Source of the DNA: Thermobaculum terrenum ATCC BAA-798
Lineage (GTDB): Bacteria; Chloroflexota; Chloroflexia; Thermobaculales; Thermobaculaceae
Assembly (NCBI RefSeq): GCF_000025005.1
Contig: NC_013526.1
Location: 496,001-560,000 of the forward strand
Direction: 5' to 3'
Length of the DNA stretch: 64,000 bases
The position numbers and the translations under genes are program-made. The notes under the pieces were generated by a model. The model saw only the letters and a list, made by a program, of their open reading frames with translations, ran no database searches and was not told the DNA's origin. Positions 27,001-35,143 of the stretch are shown here, in pieces (position 1 is the first letter of the stretch; every line of letters starts with the position of its first letter).

Positions 27001-27610
27001 GAGGGGCGACTGCCTGGACGTCCAGAGGTTGATCGAGGGGCTCGACAAGATAGACTCCGTGGCGACGCGGATGAGCGCCCAGATCAACGAGCTGTTGGAC
27101 ACGGCGCGCCTCCAGATGGGTGAGCCCCTGGAGCTTGACGTCCGTCCCTTTGACCTGGTATCTCTGGCTCGGCAGCTGGTGGAGCAGCACGCCCGCACGA
27201 CCAGCAAGCACAACGTCGAGCTGCGGACCGATCTGGGGGAGCTGGTGGGGGAGTGGGACCAGTTGCGGATCGAAAGGGTGCTATCCAATCTCCTGTCCAA
27301 CGCCATCAAGTACAGCCCCGAGGGAGGTGACGTGGTGGTGACCGTCCGCACGGAGGAGGCGGATGGGCGCAGCTGGGCAGTAGTTGACGTAACTGACCAG
27401 GGGCTGGGCATACCCGCCCGGGAGCTCCCCAGGATATTCGATCGGTTCTACCGGGCGAGCAACGTGGAGGGGAGGATAGGGGGTACCGGAGTGGGCCTGG
27501 CCAGCGTGCGCATGATCGTGGAGCAACACGGGGGGCGCATCTCCGTCACCTCGCAGGAGGGGCAGGGCTCAACCTTCAGTGTGTGGCTGCCCCTGCCGGG
27601 AGCGGCCTGA
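24095..27610 (+). CDS. Large GAF/PAS sensor histidine kinase
   Basis: A 1171-residue soluble sensor kinase. Order seen: GAF (about 25-165), three PAS-type domains (about 183-300, 310-440, 465-585), GAF (about 600-750), GAF (about 770-930), then the dimerisation domain with MVSHDLKNPLVSVKGMAQLL (His about 948) and the ATPase domain with LLSNAIKYS, DQGLGIP and GTGVGLASVRMIVEQHGG. No membrane segment and no receiver domain are present, and no response regulator lies beside it. The N-terminal GAF contains CGVPI and EVLGSLCAID. It shares block order and wording with the kinase at 29.5-31.6 kb. Confidence 0.93.
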   Translation: MPDSLSDPERLSALSRIRDLGAWPRESLDRLARIAARLLHVPVALVSLVDDREQFFAGQVGLEEPVALERRTPLSHSFCKHVVLTDEPLVIEDARRHPLVMHNPAIRDLKVVAYCGVPIRASNGEVLGSLCAIDHEPRQWTQEDVDTLSDLASAVMAELRLQELLLNAERERSEREALLQAVSDGIYVIDTGGACTFVNQAATAMLRYEEGELLGKYMHGLVHHRRPDGTEYPEEECPVHRTLLTGQPFRNVEEFLWRKDGTGFPAEYSSSPIIIGGKIVGAAVTFRDITQRHALERVRREFLQEIDDERRRLETILESLPVGVLIAEAPTGRIVQGNGQVEAILGHPVLETLQVADYSKWHGYHEDGTPLGAEEWPLARAVLHGETVNGQELLYRRPDGQDIWLSVSAAPVRNSDRQLIGAVATFQDVTARRRSEEERARLLEREQAARAEAERIAQALWRSEERLRLALEAGRMGTWDYEPATDRMSLSSTMEEMHGLPVGGFRGGFEDFLRLVYPADRLRLRDALDSAARHGGSFHSEYRLAAVEDGFRWIEIRGRVFYDPSGTPVRLSGVSVDVTDRRRAEDSLRFLAEAERVLGSSLDYDSTLQSIAQLPVPFLADWCALDLQDADSHSRRVVSARWDPASSQVVVEEWEGGESPVWQAVVGKSQPLLLPEVTQELLDRYLPNAEQQEMVASLGARSVMGVPLATRGRVNGVLWFLITTSERIYTEDDLALALDLAQRAALAVENARLYDDLQEQAGQLQQLAEAALVINAATSLDAILRAVSETARNILGAHLGLAYLAADWELEKALASLSCSERYSQWAGWTPSPTLLRSLVGLLGESRTARLTLAEMQADERCLRLLEGEHGDPPLRGLLLAALTDREGNRMGMVVLADKRQGEFTLRDQAMLLQIAQLASVATDNFQLLRQTQEAVQMRSEFLAMVSHDLKNPLVSVKGMAQLLRRQLERGDCLDVQRLIEGLDKIDSVATRMSAQINELLDTARLQMGEPLELDVRPFDLVSLARQLVEQHARTTSKHNVELRTDLGELVGEWDQLRIERVLSNLLSNAIKYSPEGGDVVVTVRTEEADGRSWAVVDVTDQGLGIPARELPRIFDRFYRASNVEGRIGGTGVGLASVRMIVEQHGGRISVTSQEGQGSTFSVWLPLPGAA

Positions 27611-28507
27611 TCACGGCGCGGTCCGGCAGCGCCGGTAGGCCTGCCTCGCGGCCCTGATGCCTTCCCGTAGAGAGGTAAGCAGCGCGGGTGGATAGGATGG
27701 GATCACGCAGCGAGCCATCTGCTCCAGGACGTCCCGACGCCCCACGAGCATCGGCCGGCTCCACGACTCCAGCCGTTGGCCGCGCAGCACGAGGAACCCG
27801 TCCAGCGGGAGCCATTTCCCCCGACGCCGGTCGTACCACAGGGCCCTCCCGCCGGCCGCCTCCAGGATCACGACCCCCCCGGCCACGTCCCAGATCTTTG
27901 GAGCCCGCAGCAGCGCGAAGTCCATCCAGCCCAGCGTCACCGCCGCCAGGTCGTAGGCTATCGAGCCGGTGGACCGTGTGTCCATGATGCGCAAGCCGGT
28001 GCCGGCCATCTTGGGAGTGGTCCTGAATCCGGGGTGCCTGACCCCGAGCAGGCCGGAACCGGGCACCTCCCGGGGATGCAGGGGTTGGTCGCGCACGTGC
28101 GCCATGCCTCCCCGCCTCGCGTGGAGCAGCTCTCCGGTGCCCAGCCATATGGCGCCCACTACCGGGACCCTCCTGTACAACACCCCCACCGAGATCCCGT
28201 AGAGGGGCAGCCCCTTGAGGTAGTTGATGGTGCCGTCTATGGGGTCGACCACCCACTGGTAGTCGGCGTCGTGGCCGAAGCCGCCTCCCTCCTCTCCTAA
28301 CATGCCGTGGTCGGGGAACTGAGTCCTGATGCTCTCGGCGAACAGCTGCTGGATCTCCCTATCTACCTGAGTGACGGGGTTGGAGACCCCCTGCCCCTTG
28401 TACTCCACCGCGAGCTTATCCCTACGAGCCACGGCCATCTCTGCTGCTTGGGATAGCATCCGGAGAGCCTCTAGCTCTATCAGTTGCAGGTCATTGAGTC
28501 CGCTCAC
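27611..28507 (-). CDS. Inositol monophosphatase family phosphatase
   Basis: A 298-residue Mg2+-dependent sugar phosphatase (SuhB/HisN/CysQ superfamily). Motifs: MLGEEGGG (metal Glu pair), DPIDGTINYLKG (metal Asp pair) and KIWDVAGGVVILEAAGG (third metal Asp). GTG at 28507 is chosen: GGAG overlaps the upstream TAA and the gap to the ChbG-like gene is four bases, so the genes are coupled. Likely substrates are inositol-1-phosphate, fructose bisphosphate or a related phosphate; the sequence does not decide. Confidence 0.88.
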   Translation of the reverse strand: MSGLNDLQLIELEALRMLSQAAEMAVARRDKLAVEYKGQGVSNPVTQVDREIQQLFAESIRTQFPDHGMLGEEGGGFGHDADYQWVVDPIDGTINYLKGLPLYGISVGVLYRRVPVVGAIWLGTGELLHARRGGMAHVRDQPLHPREVPGSGLLGVRHPGFRTTPKMAGTGLRIMDTRSTGSIAYDLAAVTLGWMDFALLRAPKIWDVAGGVVILEAAGGRALWYDRRRGKWLPLDGFLVLRGQRLESWSRPMLVGRRDVLEQMARCVIPSYPPALLTSLREGIRAARQAYRRCRTAP

Positions 28508-28511
28508 ACCA

Positions 28512-29411
28512 TTACTCCGTGGCTGCCTGCTTGTGCTTACGTAGAGCTTCCCTGATCTGTCTGTAGCCAATCAGCTGCACCCCTTCTGCCTCAACGAAGC
28601 TTGCCAGCTCGTCGCTCGTGAACGCCTCGTAGTCTGCTACTCTGGCTTGCCAGTCGGGAGCGATCGTTTCCAGCTCTGGAGTGGCGATGGCTGGGTGGAT
28701 GATCATCAGGGACAGTCCCTCTGGCAGATCGGCTATGGCCCGCTTGGCCTGCTCCACCCTGTCCTCTGGGTCGTCCAGCGGGAGCATCGTGAGATTGTCA
28801 AACGGGATAACGCCAGCAGTTATAGCGTCCTCATACACCTTCAGCATGAGATCGACGTCGAATCCGGGGTTGCTTCGGATCCACTCAGGAGTCTGTGATG
28901 CTAGGAAGGGCGGTATCTCGTTGTCCAACGCTAGATCGATGTAAGCCTGCGCGAAGCGAGGGTGGAACACCGTTCCCATGTGCGAGTCCAGGTGCGTGAC
29001 GTCTATGCCCGCAGCGAGCGCCCGCCCAAGCTGGCCCGAGAGCTCGTGGGCGACTGCGTCCTGGCTAGCGTCGGCCTGGATCCTCGCCGGGCTCTGTGGC
29101 ATGTATCCCTCCTCATCCAACAGGCCGCTGGCTGGGTCCGCCGTGGAGACCGGCCTCCATCTGTAGGTGGACCACTCGCAGTTGAGGGTGAGGTGCACGC
29201 CCATATCCGCCTCCGGATGCTCCCGGCAGTACTGGGCGACCGCCGGAAACCACGGGCAGGGCACCATCGTGGCCGCGCAAGTCACCAACCCCACGCTGAA
29301 CAGGTCCCTTATGGCCGGCAGGGTAGCGTGGCACATGCCCACGTCGTCGGCGTGCACCACTAGCAGCCTCGTGCCGGGTTCGTAGCCTAGTCTTGTCAGT
29401 GCGATGCTCAA
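28512..29411 (-). CDS. ChbG/HpnK-type carbohydrate deacetylase
   Basis: A 299-residue YdjC-fold hydrolase (PF04794). The metal and catalytic motifs are seen as VVHADDVGMCHAT, MGVHLTLNCEW and THLDSHMGTVFHP. Family members remove N-acetyl groups from chito-oligosaccharides or hopanoid precursors. It lies four bases upstream of the IMPase-like gene. The ATG at 29411 (MSIALTRLGYEPG) fits the start of the fold; AGGAGGAT lies upstream. Confidence 0.88.
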   Translation of the reverse strand: MSIALTRLGYEPGTRLLVVHADDVGMCHATLPAIRDLFSVGLVTCAATMVPCPWFPAVAQYCREHPEADMGVHLTLNCEWSTYRWRPVSTADPASGLLDEEGYMPQSPARIQADASQDAVAHELSGQLGRALAAGIDVTHLDSHMGTVFHPRFAQAYIDLALDNEIPPFLASQTPEWIRSNPGFDVDLMLKVYEDAITAGVIPFDNLTMLPLDDPEDRVEQAKRAIADLPEGLSLMIIHPAIATPELETIAPDWQARVADYEAFTSDELASFVEAEGVQLIGYRQIREALRKHKQAATE

Positions 29412-29454
29412 CTTATCCTCCTATGCTCCTATTGATGTCGTCCCCCGCGGGAGG

Positions 29455-31584
29455 TTAGGTCTCCTGGGGCAGAGATTCGGGTCCGCTAGCGGGCAACCGG
29501 AACCAGAACCTCGAGCCTTCTCCCTCGCGAGAGCTCATGCCTATCCTGCCCCCGTGGCGCTCCACGATGTTACGGCATATGTACAGCCCCAACCCCAGCC
29601 CTGAGTAGTGCCGTGGGGAGACGTTGCGCCCGCGGAAGTACAGCCCGAACACCTCGGGCTGCTGGTCCTCGGGGATACCTATGCCGTAGTCCGTGACGCT
29701 GACCTCCACCTCGGGGCCGTCCCGCCTCACCTCCACGATCACCCGCCTGGAGTTGCCCGAGTACTTGACGGCATTGGAGATGAAGTTGGCCACCACCTGC
29801 TGCAGGCGATTTCTGTCGCCCAGCACCCAGACGGGCTCAGCTGCCAAGAGCTCGATCTCGAAGCCGCTGGCCGCCTCCCTCTGGTCCATGACCACCTCCC
29901 GGACAGCATCGGTGAGCTCCACCTTCCTCAGGACCAACTCGAGCTTGCCGGCTTCTATCTTCGACACGTCCAACAGGTCGTTGATCAGCTCGGACATCCT
30001 GTCCACCTGGCGGTTGATGATCTCCAGGGGACGCCGCAGCACCCCCTCGCGGGACCTGTCCATGAGCACCTGCGCGTAGCCCTTGAGCAGGGTGATGGGG
30101 GTCTTGAGCTCGTGGGAGGCTGTGGCTATGAACTGGTTGCGCAGCTCCAGGGCGCTCTCGATCTGCCGCAGCAGCTCCGACCGCTGCTGCTCCAGCTGAC
30201 GCTGCTGCGTGATGTCGTCCACCAGCGCCACGGCGGCCACTATCTGCCCTCGATGGTCGCGGATGGGCACGGAGCTCACCTGTAGGTGCCGCCTCTCGCC
30301 GTCTGGCCTCTCCAACTCTAGCACCTCGCCCTGGACCGCTTCGCCCGCCCAGAGCGAGCGGTGCACCGGCCACTGGTCCATCGACAGCTCTTGACCTTCC
30401 TCGCTCCTCAGCACGTACCCGAGCTCACTTTGGTAGATGCTGCCGCTCCTGCTCTGGGGACCCAGGATCTCCACTGCCCGCTCGTTGGCCACCACCACTT
30501 GGCCTGCCCGGGCATCGATGATCAGCACGCCGACCGGCAGGTGGCGCAGCACGGTCTCCAACAGGTCCCGCCGGGCCTCCGATTCCTCCAGCGCTTGGCG
30601 CTCCCTCTCTGCTGCGCGGGCCAGCTCCCGCTCCGCCCGGGCCCTCTCCTCGAGCTCCCTGCGCGCGGTGGTGTACAGCTGGGCGTTGTCCAGCGCCATG
30701 GCCGCCATGTTGGCCAGCTGCTGGGCGAACGCCAGGTCCTCCTCCGTGTACCTTCTGCCCGATTCCGAGCTGGCCAGCGTGATCACCCCCTGCGTGCTGC
30801 CCCTAGCCCTGAGCGGCAGCACCATGCAGGATATCAGCCCCAGTCGCCGGATGAGGTCTACCTGTGCCTCGTCCTCCAGCAGCTGCCTCAGCACGTCCTC
30901 GTCGATCTCTCGCACCAGGAGCGGCTGCCCCGACAGCAGCATCTGCCGCACAGCGTCGCTCATCTGCCCTCGGCGCTCCCTGTACCCCTCCACCATCCGT
31001 ACCCTCTCGGCATCCATGTGGGCTATGGCCAGCCGCCGGAGCTCGCCCTCGTCGTCCAGCATGTCTATAGCGCACCAATCGGCGACGGCGGGCACCGCGA
31101 GGGCAGCCACCTGCCGCAGGGTGTCCCGATAGTCCAAGGAAGACCCCAGCATCAGGCTAGCCTGCACGAGGAACCTGCTGTTGACCTCCCTCCTGTGCTC
31201 CGCAGTGATGTCGCGGAATATGTGGATCACTGCCTCCACGTCCCCGGCATCCCCTCTTAGGGGGACGCACCTTAGCGTGGCCCATCGCTCCTCGTGTGTG
31301 GCCCTCGAGCGGTATCGCAGCTTATAGCTGCAGGGCTCGCCTGCGGTCAGCGCCCTGCGCCATGGGCTCACGGCGGGGTCTATAGCTGCGCCCGTCTCGG
31401 CGTCGAACACCTCGAACATCCTGTCTATCTCGTCTGGATGGGTCGACTGCAGGTGCGTAGGCGAGGCAAAACCCAGTATCTGGGCTGCCCTGTCGTTCGC
31501 GTAGACTATCTCGCCGGTGCTCGCCTGGACGGTCACTCCATCCTGGATGTGGTCGAGCACCTCCTGCCAGCAGCTATCCCTCAT
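29455..31584 (-). CDS. PAS-GAF-PAS sensor histidine kinase
   Basis: A 709-residue soluble kinase. PAS (about 5-130) with DGVTVQASTGEIVYANDRA, GAF (about 140-300), coiled coil (about 305-340), PAS (about 345-460) with PVGVLIIDARAGQVVVANER, dimerisation His in ATASHELKTPITLLKGYAQV (about 480), and ATPase motifs FISNAVKYSG, DYGIGIP, GLGLGLYICRNIVERHGG. No receiver and no adjacent response regulator. The GAF start (SLDYRDTLRQVAALAVPAV) closely resembles SLDYDSTLQSIAQLPVPFL of the 24.1-kb kinase, so the two are paralogues. Confidence 0.93.
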   Translation of the reverse strand: MRDSCWQEVLDHIQDGVTVQASTGEIVYANDRAAQILGFASPTHLQSTHPDEIDRMFEVFDAETGAAIDPAVSPWRRALTAGEPCSYKLRYRSRATHEERWATLRCVPLRGDAGDVEAVIHIFRDITAEHRREVNSRFLVQASLMLGSSLDYRDTLRQVAALAVPAVADWCAIDMLDDEGELRRLAIAHMDAERVRMVEGYRERRGQMSDAVRQMLLSGQPLLVREIDEDVLRQLLEDEAQVDLIRRLGLISCMVLPLRARGSTQGVITLASSESGRRYTEEDLAFAQQLANMAAMALDNAQLYTTARRELEERARAERELARAAERERQALEESEARRDLLETVLRHLPVGVLIIDARAGQVVVANERAVEILGPQSRSGSIYQSELGYVLRSEEGQELSMDQWPVHRSLWAGEAVQGEVLELERPDGERRHLQVSSVPIRDHRGQIVAAVALVDDITQQRQLEQQRSELLRQIESALELRNQFIATASHELKTPITLLKGYAQVLMDRSREGVLRRPLEIINRQVDRMSELINDLLDVSKIEAGKLELVLRKVELTDAVREVVMDQREAASGFEIELLAAEPVWVLGDRNRLQQVVANFISNAVKYSGNSRRVIVEVRRDGPEVEVSVTDYGIGIPEDQQPEVFGLYFRGRNVSPRHYSGLGLGLYICRNIVERHGGRIGMSSREGEGSRFWFRLPASGPESLPQET

Positions 31585-31682
31585 GAGCGATCATGACTCC
31601 CCGGTGGGCTCTCGAACCTCTCAGCAGGATCCGTACCTGCATAGCCTCTTGGTGGCGTGCTTAACCAAACTCTAACCTGCCT

Positions 31683-31728
31683 TTGACGTCTCTGGCCGTT
31701 GCCTGGATAATCTCTGTGAGATATTATC
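31683..31728 (+). promoter_or_regulatory. Sigma-70-like promoter with overlapping inverted repeat
   Basis: TTGACG at 31683-31688 and GATAAT at 31706-31711 are separated by 17 bases. The -10 element is the left arm of a near-palindrome, GATAATCTC and GAGATATTATC (31706-31728), so a repressor could cover it. It points to the small membrane gene starting at 31759. Confidence 0.5.
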
Positions 31729-31758
31729 TAGCATCCAGGTGGGATGCAAGGAGGTCGC

Positions 31759-31932
31759 ATGCTGCGTAGGCTGGGGATTCGGGAGGTGCACATCCTGCTG
31801 CTGCTCATAGCCCTCTGGACCGTGGCGCTCGTGCTGCTCAGGCCCCACGTGCGCGTGCAGCTGCTCGTGTGGCTGCTAGGTCTCGTGCCGATACTCGTCA
31901 TGCTCCTTCGGTACAGCGTCAGGCAGGATTAG
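31759..31932 (+). CDS. Small two-helix membrane protein
   Basis: A 57-residue protein, MLRRLGIREVHILLLLIALW and then a second hydrophobic stretch LLVWLLGLVPILVMLLRY. AAGGAGGT ends three bases before the ATG; an in-frame ATG at 31744 lies before that site and is less likely. It has its own promoter candidate. Its end overlaps the convergent kinase-like gene by 14 bases. No family recognised. Confidence 0.65.
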   Translation: MLRRLGIREVHILLLLIALWTVALVLLRPHVRVQLLVWLLGLVPILVMLLRYSVRQD

Positions 31933-32455
31933 CCAAACCCTGTATGTAGGTCAAGCATGCCTCGAGGCACTCCTGGAGGGGCCTGTCGGTATCCACTACC
32001 AGCTTCGGCTCTGAGATGGGCTCGAAAGATCTCTTGACCTCCAGGTACAGTTCGTAGCTGCGGTTGCCGGCTGGATGGTGTCCCTCGGCCTCATCGGCTA
32101 GCAGGCGCCTCCGGGCGGTCTCGTCGCTGCAGGTGCACTCTATGATGCCCAGCTGGACCCCCAGTGTCCTGGCCCATCGCCCAGCCTCTTCGACCTGGTA
32201 GCGGTGGGCGAAGGGCCTGCCATCGACGAGCACGACCAGCCCCGGGTGCCTGCCCAGCAGGTAGGCCGATGTCCTGTAGATCACCTCCATGCAGAAGTCG
32301 TCCTGCTCTCGTGAGTACTCGATGTACCTCGGGGGGAACAGCGCCGCGCGCACCACGTCCTTGTCCAGCACCACCGCCGCAGCTAGGTGCTGCGCGATCG
32401 CCCTGGCGAGCGTGCTCTTGCCTGTGCCCGGTGGACCCGCCATAAGCACTATCAT
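31919..32455 (-). CDS. P-loop kinase (zeta-toxin/chloramphenicol-phosphotransferase-like AAA)
   Basis: A 178-residue P-loop protein. Walker A is AGPPGTGKST at residues 6-15; LDKDVVRAALF follows as the substrate Asp/Arg region; VVLVDGRPF may be the second acidic strand; ARRRLLADEAEG is the lid with Arg residues. This fits small-molecule kinases of the COG0645/gluconate-kinase group. The ATG at 32455 follows GAGGGCAGGC. Substrate unknown; it ends inside the small membrane gene in opposite sense. Confidence 0.75.
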   Translation of the reverse strand: MIVLMAGPPGTGKSTLARAIAQHLAAAVVLDKDVVRAALFPPRYIEYSREQDDFCMEVIYRTSAYLLGRHPGLVVLVDGRPFAHRYQVEEAGRWARTLGVQLGIIECTCSDETARRRLLADEAEGHHPAGNRSYELYLEVKRSFEPISEPKLVVDTDRPLQECLEACLTYIQGLANPA

Positions 32456-32535
32456 GCCTGCCCTCGTAACTTGCAAAAGCTGCTACAGTTTATATATTGG
32501 CATCATGCGATATTATGACCTATAGGAGCATGGCT

Positions 32536-32736
32536 ATGAAGCTTAGGAGAGCCACTAGGGACAAATGGATCCTCGGGGTGTGCGGAGGGATAGCGCACAC
32601 GTTCGACCTGCCGCCGATGGGCGTGAGGTTGGCCACGGTGGTGCTGGCGATAATCATCCCGGGGCCCAGCCTGGTCGCGACGTTCGTGGCGTACCTGGTG
32701 CTCGGGCTGCTGTTACCTCCCAGCGATGAGTTCTAG
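32536..32736 (+). CDS. PspC-domain membrane protein
   Basis: A 66-residue single PspC domain: MKLRRATRDKWILGVCGGIA is the classic opening, followed by two hydrophobic segments. PspC proteins sit in the inner membrane and sense envelope stress, usually with PspA/PspB, none of which is near. AGGAG lies seven bases before the ATG; ATG at 32530 is an alternative. Confidence 0.88.
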   Translation: MKLRRATRDKWILGVCGGIAHTFDLPPMGVRLATVVLAIIIPGPSLVATFVAYLVLGLLLPPSDEF

Positions 32737-32778
32737 CGCGGTGTAGTCATGTAGGCCGCATGGGTTTATACTGCAGGT

Positions 32779-34026
32779 ATGAATCCCAACGGCCTGCTGG
32801 ATCGCCTGCTGCCCTATAGACCCAAGCTGCTGCTGCCCATAGTGCTGATCTCCCTGCCGTTCGGGGCGATCGGCTCATTTCTGCCCCTGTACGCGCACTC
32901 CCTCGGGGCTTCGGCCTTCGAGGTCGGCGTGGTGTACGGCGCGTTCTCTCTTGCTGGCCTGGTGTGCAGGCCCCTGGTGGGTGTGGGGGTGGACCGTCTC
33001 GGTCGGGAGCAGTTCGTCATCGCCGGCATGGTGGCCTACACCCTGTCGTTTGCTATGTTCTCCCTGCTCGACGGCGTCACGATGCTCGTGCTGGCCCGCG
33101 TGCTGCAGGGCGTGGCCAGCGCGGCCTTCTGGGTGGCCCTCTCCGTGCTCGCCGGTGACTGGTCGGAAGGGGGCCTACGCGGAGCCCTCTTTGGGGCACT
33201 GAACCAGGCGTTGAACATAGGCATGGCCTTGGGGACGGTGCTCTCCTACGGGCTGATAGCCTACATGGGCATCCAGAGTGGCTGGCGATGGACCATGGCG
33301 GCGTACGCGCTGGTGTCGGTGTGCGCGCTGCTCCTGATGCTGCGCTGGCTGCCGCGAGGGGTAGGACTCTCCGGACGGGGTGAGCCTGCGGATAAGCGCC
33401 CAGCATTGGACAAGCGCGGCGTGCGCGTGCTGTCGGAGGTGCTGCTGGTGCTGCTGGTGCTGTCCTCCTGCTACTCGATGATCACCCCCTTGCTGCTTGT
33501 GTACTTGGAGGAGCGCTTCGGTGTGAGCGAGTTCGTGATCGGGCTGGCCTACGCGCCCGCGGCGGTGGTGTACGCTCTCGCACCGGCGTATCTGGGGAGG
33601 CTGTCCGACCGATGGGGGAGGAGGCCGGTGATTTGCTTGGGTCTGCTGAGCAGCGGCCTCGTGGCCTGCTTCTTCCCGCTGGCACCTAGCCTGTGGGTGC
33701 TGAGCCTGGCATGGCTGGTGGAGGCGCTGTGCAGCTCTGCCGCGGTGCCCGCGCAGGATGCCCTCGTGTCCGACCTCACAGGGGGTAGCGTGCGCGGGCG
33801 AGCCTATGGGGTCTACGCGGCCACCACTGGCCTGGGATCCACCGTGGGCCCGCCCCTGGGGGGATGGCTGTACGATCACGTCTCGATGGCCGCTCCCTTC
33901 TGGGTCAACGCCGTGGTGCTGGTCCTGGGAGCCTTGGCCCTGTTCTACATACTGAGGCCCCTGCCTGCGTCCCTTGAGGGTCGAGCTAGGAAGGTCCGCG
34001 GCAGCCTAGGTCCTGCTGATCACTAG
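32779..34026 (+). CDS. MFS transporter
   Basis: A 415-residue, 12-helix major facilitator. GVGVDRLGREQF after helix 2 and LGRLSDRWGRRPV after helix 8 are the two halves of the MFS loop motif. The late TTGLGSTVGPPLGGWLYDH resembles motif C of drug antiporters, so an efflux role is likely. The ribosome site is weak (GCAGGT right before the ATG). Its 3' end overlaps the small minus-strand gene by 21 bases. Confidence 0.88.
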   Translation: MNPNGLLDRLLPYRPKLLLPIVLISLPFGAIGSFLPLYAHSLGASAFEVGVVYGAFSLAGLVCRPLVGVGVDRLGREQFVIAGMVAYTLSFAMFSLLDGVTMLVLARVLQGVASAAFWVALSVLAGDWSEGGLRGALFGALNQALNIGMALGTVLSYGLIAYMGIQSGWRWTMAAYALVSVCALLLMLRWLPRGVGLSGRGEPADKRPALDKRGVRVLSEVLLVLLVLSSCYSMITPLLLVYLEERFGVSEFVIGLAYAPAAVVYALAPAYLGRLSDRWGRRPVICLGLLSSGLVACFFPLAPSLWVLSLAWLVEALCSSAAVPAQDALVSDLTGGSVRGRAYGVYAATTGLGSTVGPPLGGWLYDHVSMAAPFWVNAVVLVLGALALFYILRPLPASLEGRARKVRGSLGPADH

Positions 34027-34155
34027 GTTCCAGAGAACGAGCACGATCGCGGCCACCAGCAGGATGTGAATGGCCGCCCCCAGCAGCTTGAGCGCTAGAC
34101 CTCCAGCCCACAGCACCAACAGCAGCACCACTATGCCCCATATCAAAGGTCTCAT
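34006..34155 (-). CDS. lmo0937-type (DUF5670) small membrane protein
   Basis: A 49-residue hydrophobic protein starting MRPLIWGIVVLLLVLWAGGL and ending LVLWNLVISRT, with two helices and a short loop. Length and pattern fit the lmo0937/DUF5670 family of unknown function that is common near stress genes. AGGTGA lies four bases before the ATG. The last 21 bases overlap the end of the MFS gene on the other strand. Confidence 0.65.
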   Translation of the reverse strand: MRPLIWGIVVLLLVLWAGGLALKLLGAAIHILLVAAIVLVLWNLVISRT

Positions 34156-34211
34156 GAGTCACCTGCCCCTTTTTCTTCTAATTTACCCGCTGAGTGGGGT
34201 GATATGCCATG

Positions 34212-35069
34212 CTAGCCAAGGCGATCTACCAGCTCATGGAGCCTAGCTAGCAGGCGTGAGGGCTGATCCTCGGCCTGCAGGAGAGGGGACCATCTGGTGA
34301 GGATCAGCCAGATCTCGGCCGCGGCCACCGCGCGCGCCAGCCCCGGCAGCGACGTGATACCCCTGGCCTCGGCGTAGACCTCCAGCACATCTTCCTCGGG
34401 GACCATGCCCCCCTCAGCCAGGGCAAGGCCTATGAAGGATGCGAGGTCCCAGGTGGGAGAGCCGCGATGGATCCCCTGCCAGTTAGCAAGCAGCAGGTTG
34501 CCCGCGCCATCCAGCAGGAAGTTCCCGGTGCGGCAGTCCCCATGACATATCCCATGAGATACACCACCAGCAACACCATAAAGATAAGAAGCCATGGACA
34601 CCACACGAGCCACAACAGGATCGATCCCGGCGATATCCAGCCACTCGCGCGCGACCTCGGCAGGAGGCGGGCCAGCCTCGAGCCAGGCAGGAGGCTGGCG
34701 GCCGTGGAGCCCCGCCAGCAACTGGGCGGCCCACACGTACATGCCCGGGGTCCAGGCCTCGGCCGGCAACGCAGGAGAATGTGCCTCCAGCAGGAGAGCG
34801 CAGCCCTCCACCCCCTCCCAGGAGGCCACCAGCCTTGGGGTAGCTATCGGCAGGGTGGGTGCAAGCTCACGGTAGAACGCCAGCTCCCTCCTAAGGTCAG
34901 CCTGCAGGCCCGGGCTCGCGTGAGCGAGAGCGTACTTGAGCACGTAGCGCTGGGGAGGAGCGATCACGAGCAGGGCATTATCGAGTGGGCCGGCCGTCGG
35001 GGCCAACTCCACCCCAGCAGGGTCGACGCCCAGCTTAGGCAGTATCGCAGCTAGCTCCGGCACCTCCAT
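34212..35069 (-). CDS. Aminoglycoside-phosphotransferase-like kinase with altered metal site
   Basis: A 285-residue APH-fold protein. The catalytic loop HGDCRTGNFLL is intact, and SPTWDLASF is the downstream structural motif. The strand that normally carries the DFG-like Mg2+ Asp reads LLLANWQGI, with Asn (codon AAC) where Asp is expected. It may therefore be a weak kinase, a pseudokinase, or use another ligand. The N-terminal lobe (APPQRYVLKYALAH) keeps the ATP-binding Lys. Substrate unknown; divergent from the VOC gene. Confidence 0.8.
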   Translation of the reverse strand: MEVPELAAILPKLGVDPAGVELAPTAGPLDNALLVIAPPQRYVLKYALAHASPGLQADLRRELAFYRELAPTLPIATPRLVASWEGVEGCALLLEAHSPALPAEAWTPGMYVWAAQLLAGLHGRQPPAWLEAGPPPAEVAREWLDIAGIDPVVARVVSMASYLYGVAGGVSHGICHGDCRTGNFLLDGAGNLLLANWQGIHRGSPTWDLASFIGLALAEGGMVPEEDVLEVYAEARGITSLPGLARAVAAAEIWLILTRWSPLLQAEDQPSRLLARLHELVDRLG

Positions 35070-35143
35070 GGTGCGAGTATAGCAAAAACCCTCTTGGTGC
35101 TATACTTTGGGTCACGCATGTTGTTATAGGAAGGGGAGGGAAC

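Noticed and set aside
24125-27211. Antisense open frame of 1028 codons
   Set aside because: Mirror frame of the large kinase caused by high GC; His/Gln/Leu-rich without motif or ribosome site.
29440-29455. CCCGCGGG-type palindrome as terminator of a kinase gene
   Set aside because: It lies at the 3' edge of the kinase gene with a short stem and no U-tract.
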